64,000 bases of DNA from Agriotes lineatus (lineage: Eukaryota > Arthropoda > Insecta > Coleoptera > Elateridae), in NCBI GenBank assembly GCA_940337035.1, contig CALNHX010005134.1, forward strand, positions 49,107-113,106. The letters are read 5' to 3'. Every line of letters starts with the position of its first letter. The stretch's first letter is position 1. Made by a program: the position numbers and the translations under genes. Of this stretch, positions 56,700-64,000 are shown piece by piece. A model generated the notes under the pieces. The model searched no databases, was not told the DNA's origin, and saw nothing but the letters and a program-made list of their open reading frames with translations.

Positions 56700-58103
56700 G
56701 AAGGTATATGAATAAAAAATAAAAACCAATCAATCGAATCTACATCAGAATCGGAAAGCGATTCCGATTTTGTGTACATGCTAGAATTATGGCAGCTTAA
56801 CAATTGCTTATTCACATTCACATCAAAACGAGCATTGCTCTCTAAATAATTTTTGCTATGTAAAAATCCTACAATACTATTCGTAGACAACCTATTCCTG
56901 TGTTTCGTTTTCATCAAGTTTACTTGAAAAAGTTCTTTCTACATTTACCGAAGCATGTGCCAAAAACATAATAAATTTAGAGCCAAATTGCTTAAATTTG
57001 GATATACGTATGTATTGTCTGCATATTTTTTATTTTTAATATTTGTCGAAAATGTATCAATTGCCTCGTCTTCATTGTAAACGACATTTGAATTACGGAG
57101 TATACGCCATTCTGTATCTAGTTGTTGAATATCAGAGGTTTTTGCTAAATTTGGAAAATGTACAGTTAACTGCATAATAGATTCATGTTCACCCTTTGAA
57201 ATTACTTCTGGATCTAACAAGCTTAAATATTTTAAAACGCTGCTATTAAAGTCAACTCGTTTATTTAGTTGTAGTGCTCCTTCAACATAAAAATCCAAAC
57301 AACGTATTCGCAATGTATGTAATTGTTCTGAAGATAAATTGTTGTTTAATAAATATGCTGCTACTTTCGCACCTAAATAAATTGTATGTAAATCTTTATA
57401 ATGATGGGGTTCATTATTTCATTTTTTTCTATTGAGGTACTAGTTATTATATCTCCTTTGATACAGAAATCTAAAAATGTTTTGTATAGGGTAGCATAAC
57501 GACTGTATATTTTATGCATTTGAGGCTGACTTGATTGCATTTCTTTATTCATATTATTGAACGTTTCCAAAGCATGTTCGAAAAATAATAGAAACGCGTA
57601 CGTTAAAGGGTGATTGACCGATGCATCAATAAAAAATAATTTTAGAGCGTTAAATTGCTCTACTAATCTAGAAGCAACAGATTCTAATGACAACCAACGA
57701 GTTTGGGCTGGGTGCAATATTTTATGAATTTTTGTTTGGGTAAAATTTTGGAATTCTTTTAATGTCTCCACACGTTTGAGGCTATTGGAAAAATAGTTGT
57801 ACACATTTCGTGCAAAATCTTCTAAACCAGTAGGAAGTTTTGTATATGCATGCGATGCATACAGATGGAAACTGTGACGTATACCTACATTTTAGCAAAA
57901 AATTATTGGGAATGTCACATTTTAAACGTGACATTACCGTATTATTTGCGCCAAACCATAACATTTGCACCATCAGATGCAAAACCTATAAGTTTCTTTG
58001 AATGGAATGTTATTTGTATCGAATAAATCCGTTAGTTTTTCATAAATGTATTCTGCATTTGCTTCTTTCAAATGAATCAACGATAAAAATGTGTCGTTTA
58101 GTC
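56700..58103 (-). pseudogene. hAT transposase (second family), C-terminal two thirds
   Basis: After an acceptor TTTTTCAG at 58104 the minus strand reads LNDTFLSLIHLKEANAEYIY, FASDGANVMVW-like text (catalytic D), then KIHKILHPAQTRWLSLESVA and EQFNALKLFFIDASVNHPLT, RIRCLDFYVEGALQLNKRVD, QLDTEWRILRNSN, YPNLSNLALNLLC and finally MKTKHRNRLSTNSIVGFLHS. These are the RW and C-terminal dimerisation blocks of hAT transposases. Several slips are present (about 57985, 57350, 56930). A CAGTGTTTCC motif at 56526 is a plausible 3' end of the element. The N-terminal part is missing and the sequence beyond 58104 is a pogo element. Confidence 0.85.
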
Positions 58104-58408
58104 TGAAAAATGTTAACTATTATTGGGGGAAGGTGGGGCAAGTGTGCCATAGTAACATATTTTCTTACAAAATAAAATCACATGCAAATCTGATATTAAT
58201 TTTTTCTATGTAGTGTAGTAGTACTATATTAGGAACATTTTAGAAACAAAACGTCCTGCAAAAAAATTTTTATAAGCTGCTAGCACTTGAAACATGATTT
58301 TGTGCATAATGGCAATCTTGCCCCAGCGAGTGGGTAAGAGTGCCATTTCATACTTATGTATATTTTATTGCCAAAATAATAAATTGGCTTTTTTCTAGCT
58401 TTAATATT

Positions 58409-58420
58409 GGGGGGGGGGGG
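58409..58420. repeat. Poly-G run (12 G)
   Basis: An uninterrupted run of 12 G, rare in this AT-rich window. Confidence 0.9.
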
Positions 58421-58479
58421 ATTAGGAGAAAACAACATGCAAATATAAGTAAATATGTATTTTTCTAAACATAAGAAAT

Positions 58480-59530
58480 ATTATAAATCAAGCTCGGCAA
58501 AATTTACATTCAAAAATCTGTTTTTTTTTCCAAATCGGTGCAATCTTCATGGGCCCATTTCTTGCATTCCATGCACTGCACTATGTTTTCGTCTGGGGGT
58601 TCAATCAGTTCGTCGTTACAAATTAGGCAAAATAATACTGTTTCAATGTCACTACTAGAGTCTTTTAATTCGATGTTTTCATCGCTGACACTACTTGAAG
58701 ATGATGAAGGTTTGCGCTTTTTGATAGGTTTCCGCACCTTTTTCTTTATTTGAGTCACCTTTGGCACCGACTGTGTATGAATACGCTTACGAAACTTCTT
58801 AACAGGTAGTTTTATTGACGTTCGTTCATTAGTTTGTCTTTATACGGAGTGCTCGTTAAAATTTCGGATTTTTCTGTTCTTCTTTTCTCGTATTGCTAGT
58901 TGGTTTACTTTTCTGAGAGGGTAAAGGGGATATTTCACCTACTGTATGAGTGGAACTCTTTGAAGTGCTTGGTGTAGTCTCTGTAAGTGATTCAGTTCGA
59001 TCTGGTGTTTTTTCTCGTTCTATAATGCTTCAGCGGGTAGGAAATCTGTCTCATTAAAAACATCAGGATTTTATGAGTGAATTCGCGGATTTTTCGTAAC
59101 CATTATTAAATAATTCAACAACTTCATATAGCGTAATGCTGTAATGCGTTTCCCTGAATTGTTTGTCATGTATTTGGAACATTCCGGATTATAGTATATT
59201 TTTAAAGGTCCAAAGAAGGTCCTGTCCAGCGGCTGCAGCCTATGGCTAGTATGGGAGGGTAGTGTTAACAGATGAACGCCCAGTTGTTTTGCTTTTAAAA
59301 CTGTACCCAAAGTTTTGTGGCTGTTATGCTCGTCCAAGATTAATAATACTGGATCTATAAAACGACTAAAACCTTCTTGATCAATCCATCCATTCGAAGT
59401 ATTATATTGAATAGAATCTGCAGGAGCACCACGCATTAACTGCTCATTTTTTCGCAGTCGGGCAAACACTATCGTTGGCGGCACAAAGTGACCATGTGTA
59501 TTCATTGCACACAATACAGTAGTGTTAGCG
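58480..59530 (-). pseudogene. Pogo-like transposase fragment with C-terminal zinc finger
   Basis: It begins inside the DDE domain (NTTVLCAMNTHGHFVPPTIV), continues APADSIQYNTSNGWIDQEGF, then after a short internal deletion DPVLLILDEHNSHKTLGTVL and LLTLPSHTSHRLQPLDRTFF. After stops comes a C-terminal finger: LFCLICNDELIEPPDENIVQ, CMECKKWAHEDC and FECKFC. The architecture matches the gene at 51199-52945. The N-terminal DNA-binding domains are absent. Confidence 0.88.
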
Positions 59531-59531
59531 G

Positions 59532-59780
59532 TGGCGTATTTAGGAATTCGTTCCGGGGGGTTTTAAAATCGAAAAGTAAAAGTTTTTCAAGGGGCAAATA
59601 CCGAGGGGTCTGGGGGCTACGGAGATCCCCCCAGGAAGTGGGGGAGTGTTGGAAAATTTTGAAAAATTTGACTTTAAATACACGATTTTTATGCTCCAAA
59701 AAACTGATGAATCAAAACGTTTTCCTATAGTGTTACTAACAAATGTCATTACACATTATATTATATCAAATAAAGTAACG
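59532..59780. other. Possible hAT 3' end region
   Basis: It starts CGGTGGCGTATTTAGGAATT, similar to many hAT ends (CAGTGGCGTA...), directly where the pogo frame breaks. It probably belongs to the hAT element whose gene starts at 62497. No matching opposite end was found in the window. Confidence 0.4.
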
Positions 59781-59793
59781 TTATATTACAAAT
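59781..59793. repeat. SINE target duplication TTATATTACAAAT, left
   Basis: It is exactly repeated at 60085-60097. Confidence 0.92.
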
Positions 59794-60084
59794 TAGCGCC
59801 AGCGTGGCTCGGTGGTTAGAGCATTGGACTGCGGCGCGGAAGTCTGGAGTTCAAATCCCAGATCGATGCCTGGCGGGCGGCCTACCCAGTCGCTTTAAAT
59901 AATTGGGAACCTGCGTTCGAAAGAATAAGGGGTAATAAGGCGGTTGTCTAATGCGTGATGCTCACCACATCGCCACCTGTCATGAATTTGACACGCGACA
60001 GCCGGGTGTGAGAGCGAGGATACGGGAGCTCTAATCTTCCGCCTTGCAGGCCAAGCTCCTTCATGGGGTGTTAGTGCCTCACCA
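59794..60084 (+). mobile_element. tRNA-derived SINE, 291 bp
   Basis: The head looks like a tRNA: an A box within TGGCTCGGTGGTTAGAGC (about 59805-59822) and a B box GGAGTTCAAATCCC (about 59846-59859), the internal promoter of RNA polymerase III. A tRNA-unrelated body of about 200 bp follows (TGTCATGAATTTGACACGCG ... GCCTCACCA). A perfect 13-bp direct duplication flanks the unit, typical of LINE-driven retroposition. The acceptor-stem ends do not pair, so it is not a functional tRNA gene. It sits in the 3' region of a hAT gene. Confidence 0.92.
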
Positions 60085-60097
60085 TTATATTACAAAT
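60085..60097. repeat. SINE target duplication TTATATTACAAAT, right
   Basis: Exact second copy of the 13-bp duplication. Confidence 0.92.
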
Positions 60098-60099
60098 GG

Positions 60100-62500
60100 A
60101 AGTCGCCTAAGATTCTTCGCTAAGTTCTCAGTTGCTTCGGAGGCCGATATTTCCACATTGTGGTGAATGGATCAAGTTGCCAAACCATTCAGCGTTTTCT
60201 GCATGAAACAGAAATATAAAAATTTTAGTAGTAATTTTATTCTCTACAAAAATTTTTAAAAGTTAACTCCGATATTGTGTTCCGTAAGTAGGACTTCACC
60301 CTTTTAAGGGTGGAGAATGTCCTTTCCGGAGTTGCAGTTGATACCGGCAGAGTGGCTAAAATTTGTAGGAGCCTGAATATGTTGGGGTATATAGAAACAT
60401 TGCATATCCGAAGTGCGTCGATTGCATTTCAAGGCCTTTCGTCAAGCTCCAGAACTTTTCTTCGCCACATTCGATATTCCGATTTGACGTCCTCTTTTGA
60501 AAGCGTAAATTCAATTTCGTACATTTGTACAAGATACTCAAAATCCATTTCATCGCGATTTTTTCACTAGCGCCATCAGATGAAGCAAATAATGCCTGGA
60601 AGCCCCGTAATAGCTGATGATGAGTGACAAACCTATCTTCAAGTTAGTTAATGAAAGTATCAACTAAAGGACAGAAAACTGTCACTCGAAAGTAATCTTC
60701 TGGTAAGCTGGACGCTAACTTAGGATTAGCTCTATGCCTCTGATACGTAGTCAGTCTAGGAGTTGCTATCGATACACCCAGTGTTTCGGCAGCATTGTGG
60801 GCGATCTCAGGAATATTTTTAAATTCTGTTAGTGTTTCTGCTGCTAATTCTACTGCCTCCCTAAGGTCTACAAGATATTTTTTGAAAGTTCTTGCTTAGT
60901 GGTAAAGTTAATCCAAAAAGGTTCGCTGTAACAAAGCTATAATAAATTCGCTTTGCATTATGCTTGCACGTAAGAAAACAGCGTTCCTAGACGGTTCGGC
61001 ATCAATCCATTCCTTGATTGCGTCTAACGACGCAATTACTGGTTCTAGTAATTCGATGAAAGGTCCGAGCTCGAGAACTTTCAATAAGGTCGTCGATATG
61101 TTTTTCTAACACTGCCTTTCTTTTGGGATAAATAAAAAATTAATGTGCTTTATTGATGATGCCCATACAGTTTCTAATCGATTTGATATCGCAGGTTTTT
61201 GATACAGCTAAGTTTAAACTATGCGCCGAACAGTGAATATAGTGAACAAGTGGATGTTCTTTTTTAATGTGGGACTGAATCCCATTTACTTTTCCAGCCA
61301 TTACGTTCGCACCATCGTAGCCTTGACCTCTTAAAAATGAAAGATCTAGTCTAAAAGATTTAAGATTTTCAAGAATAAGTTCAACTAAACCACGACCCGT
61401 CATATCTATTGTTGGCACGAGGTGAAGAAAATCTTCTCTTAATACGAGTTTCTCTAAATCCACGCATCTTACGCATTAGGATACCGGTTCTGTACGTGAT
61501 ATGTCAGCTGTTTCATCAGCAAGCACGATGAAATTTTGATTTATTTGCATTGTAAACAATTTTATGTAATAATACTTTATTGCAGGATTCGATCATTGCA
61601 TTTTGGCTAACCGAACTTGTATATTTATAGCGCTTTCCCGGCCTTTCTAATAATTCACGGAGTTGTTGATCCCCACAAGCACGATATTTCAGGATTGCTC
61701 TAATTTTTCCTTCTTTCTGACCTAGACCCACAGTGTTGTCAACTATTTTCGGACCGCTATCCCTATGGCCACGCAAAGACATTTCTTCACGACCACATAA
61801 AATTACCGCTTCTACAACTGGAGTGATATTTCTTCTGTTTTCTATTATATGCTTTTTTCTATCGTTATCAATTTGTTTTTCGATCGATAATGTGAAATTT
61901 TTTGAAATTTGAAGAAAATTATCTGCTTTTGTCGTACATTCAACGTGATACTTCAGAGAAGAATGCTTTTTAAAAGTTTCATGTGCATGCTTCCAGTTAC
62001 AGAATTTTTTTCTTAATTAAAGCACCAAGTTCTTGGAAATTATTTGTTCCAGCGCCCGATTTCGCAAATAAACAGCAATATTTGCAAAACGCACCATCTT
62101 CTTTTGCCGAGTATAACAGCCAGGGCCACCGAATTAGCCAGGAATAATTCAACTTTAATTTTTTACCGTTGTACCGCCCACAGTTTTGACTTTGGCAGGA
62201 AAATTATAATCTGGTGCGGGCATCCAGGCACTGTCTAAAATATCTATGATTTCTGCGCTAGATAAAGGTGTTAGGTGATTAACAAAAAAACCTATATTTT
62301 TTGCGTTTATTTGTATTTTCGGCTACGAATCGGATATTAAAATACCGAGACTTAGTTGTGCTACTTGTAGATCCAGTGCATGAATTATCTGACGATTCAG
62401 TGTTTCTATTAGGTTCCTCGAGTTTTTTTTTTGTTTGGGTGTGAAAAAAACTCAGACAACGTTTGCGATTTTTTTGCATTTTAAAGAAAAATGCGAATAT
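60100..62500 (-). pseudogene. hAT transposase (third copy, DUF4371 type), nearly full length but broken
   Basis: From ATG 62497: MQKNRKRCLSFFHTQTKKKL, then a TTF-type zinc region (YCKYCCLFAKSGAGTNNFQE), GREEMSLRGHRDSGPKIVDN, KIRAILKYRACGDQQLRELL, VLADETADISRTEPVS with a stop (first D), LSFLRGQGYDGANVMAGKVN (second D) and HYIHCSAHSLNLAVSKTCDI. The last exons have TLSKEDVKSEYRMWRRKVLE, PVSTATPERTFSTLKRVKSY, an intron, and LNGLAT*SIHHNVEISASEA near 60150. At least six slips or stops occur. The domain order matches the hAT gene at 31925-33696, but the two are different families. Confidence 0.88.
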
Positions 62501-62519
62501 TTTTGTTTTGTACACCTAA

Positions 62520-63330
62520 TAATAACAATAATGTACGATTACTACGAAATTAAGAAGTAACATCTAACCTTACCTTGAAATGTATTTTTTAAAAAGTAAA
62601 CTAAGCAATAAACTAGAACTACACAAATAACACACTCTCCCTTAATAAAATAAGTAGTTATACGCATATGCCGTAAGTAAAAAAGTTGTTACACGCCGTA
62701 TACAGGGTTCATACTCTGAATGCTTAAAGAAATATGGAAATAGTGACCCAAATTATGAAAATAAGTACCAAATAGTGATCTATTGTGTACATTAAACAAG
62801 TGCGCTTGGACAAATATAAACTTTATTTATATATTTATTATATTATTACATGGGTTTCATATTTTATATTGAACTGGGAAAAAGAATTGCATCTTACACC
62901 TCATAACTTAATTGTTAAAATATAATGAACAAGAAAACTACTTACTTGATTTAATTTTTTATGGAAGATGATTTCGATATTAACTCCGTTTTTCTTTTTT
63001 GTATTGTTACAATAATCCCACTTCTGAAAATTGTTACAATAATCTCACTTCTGATTACTGTCGTCAGGAATAAAATACAACAATTTGCTAATAAAATATA
63101 TATAATTTAAAATAGTAACGTCTGTACAGGTTGAAATATTGCTTAAGACTAACCCATATTTTCAAAAATTCGCATAGCTAAAAAACTGTCCATTTGCCTC
63201 TCTCACATTCAAAACTACCAATCGCATACCCTAGTTTTTGAATATCCAACCAATCATGCGATTTGGATATGTCTGCATTTTCAACGGTTTTTCCCTGGCG
63301 CCGTGAGTTTAAAATTAAATGTTATCCCAA
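62520..63330. other. Unassigned AT-rich sequence
   Basis: Upstream region of the hAT gene. It contains the short tandem repeat at 63003-63054; otherwise nothing was recognised. Confidence 0.5.
63003..63054. repeat. Two 25-bp direct repeats
   Basis: ATTGTTACAATAATCCCACT (plus TCTGA) is followed two bases later by a copy with one change. Confidence 0.85.
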
Positions 63331-63339
63331 TAAAAGATC

Positions 63340-63900
63340 TATACGTGAATTACTATCAAAGTTGGGTAACTTTTCAAGTTGCAATAAATTCCACTCATCA
63401 CAGCAATTGCTTCGATTTTTATATCAAAAAAGGGCATAGCTTTTTAAATTTTTAATATTTCTGAAGCACTGCGTCGTAAATTGATACGACTGGGGTGTAA
63501 ACATCTCAAATGCTTTAATAAATTACTATTTTCTAATGAGGAGTTCTTCAATAAATGAATGCAAGCATATTGATAGTGAGTCCCGATGCTGTGGTATATT
63601 TCAAGTTTTTCGTTTTCGTTTTCTATTTTTGAAATTTCCTTTTCAACCTCTTACCCTATAATCATTTGATTTACTGGTAAGTAATTATCACTGTGAAGTA
63701 TTTCTTGTGCATTTATATTCGTGGACTCGAGTAATTAATTTAATTGCGCTTTCTTTAGAAAATCGCACGGTTAAGGTTTTAATTAATATTATTAGCTCTG
63801 AATGTAGTATGTGAATTTGAGGATCACTTTTTTGAAAAGTCAAGCTAAATTTTTAAAACAATTTAGAACTCGAAATTACAAATAATATTTCAATTTTAAT
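63340..63900 (-). pseudogene. hAT transposase middle fragment, heavily decayed
   Basis: Minus-strand frames show FSLTFQKSDPQIHILHSELI, then TVRFSKESAIKLI, EVEKEISKIENENEKLEIYH, then HYQYACIHLLKNSSLENSNL, LKHLRCLHPSRINLRRSASE and CDEWNLLQLEKLPNF. The order resembles the region between the RW block and the dimerisation domain of hAT transposases. Many stops and slips. It may continue past the window edge. Confidence 0.5.
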
Positions 63901-64000
63901 TGAGGAAAGTTTTAAAATATTTATTATGCTTTTATACGTAGATGTTGCGATTTTCGGATTTTTGGTGGGAATATAACGTTTAAAATAATCAATAAGAGCA

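Larger units (their letters stand above)
58130..59531 (-). mobile_element. Pogo-type element, 5' part lost
   Basis: The left end GGAAGGTGGGGCAAGTGTGC resembles the ends of the pogo element at 43413-46496. A subterminal variant GCAATCTTGCCCCAGCGAGT lies at 58314. The transposase frame stops abruptly at about 59531 against unrelated sequence resembling a hAT end. Confidence 0.65.

Noticed and set aside
59796..59870. Possible tRNA gene.
   Set aside because: A and B boxes are clear, but the acceptor ends do not pair and a 200-bp body with a 13-bp target duplication shows it is a SINE head.
1..64000. CRISPR arrays, bacterial operons, integrons or phage modules.
   Set aside because: Spliceosomal introns, animal transposon families and absence of regularly spaced repeats rule these out.

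Overview
This 64 kb window is AT-rich animal DNA, almost certainly from an arthropod and most likely an insect. It carries short GT-AG introns, P, hAT, pogo, Harbinger, Mutator-like and Tc1/mariner-type transposase genes, jockey-like and RTE-like non-LTR retroelements, a tRNA-derived SINE and many foldback elements. No host housekeeping gene, rRNA gene, true tRNA gene, CRISPR array or bacterial-type operon was recognised. Assignments come from reading the translated sequence by eye; no database search was possible.

Layout. 1-2.8 kb: a Tc1-like transposase, a palindromic MITE, a mariner fragment cut by another MITE, and a Harbinger tail. 2.8-9.7 kb: one non-LTR retroelement (minus strand) split by a foldback element and by a 5.1 kb LTR element with near-identical 1.39 kb LTRs, a 4-bp target duplication and a non-coding interior. 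9.8-10.8 kb: a decayed FLYWCH/MULE transposase. 11.4-13.9 kb: a decayed gene of a nuclease-like (PIN/FEN-like) family of unknown function. 14.3-15.7 kb: a jockey-like LINE. 16-21.4 kb: mostly unrecognised sequence.

21.5-36.2 kb is the most remarkable part, a set of nested insertions. A Mutator-like-transposase/YqaJ-nuclease pseudogene is split by an element with about 640-bp inverted repeats (TA duplication). That element is split by a 9.3 kb hAT element (8-bp duplication GCAGCAAA). Inside the hAT element, within its transposase gene, sits a second Mutator/YqaJ gene. This second copy can be read through six exons as an uninterrupted 857-residue protein with a DDE-type transposase half and a PD-(D/E)XK (YqaJ-type) nuclease half.

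36.6-43.3 kb: a MITE, then a Harbinger transposase (plus strand) whose two exons interleave with an antisense MADF/BESS gene. Its intron has received a pogo element and a foldback element. 43.4-46.5 kb: a complete pogo-type element with a foldback element inside it. 47-50.4 kb: Tc1 and LINE relics, and an inverted-repeat element holding an RTE-like fragment between 42-bp direct repeats. 50.6-56.5 kb: a full-length but broken P element (8-bp duplication, CA...TG ends). It contains an inverted-repeat element, which in turn contains a pogo element with a C-terminal PHD-like finger. 56.5-64 kb: three hAT pseudogenes, another pogo pseudogene with a zinc finger, and a tRNA-derived SINE with a 13-bp duplication.

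The window is a transposon graveyard with an insertion order that can be read. The intact Mutator/YqaJ reading frame is the feature most likely to be functional and the best candidate for a little-described system.
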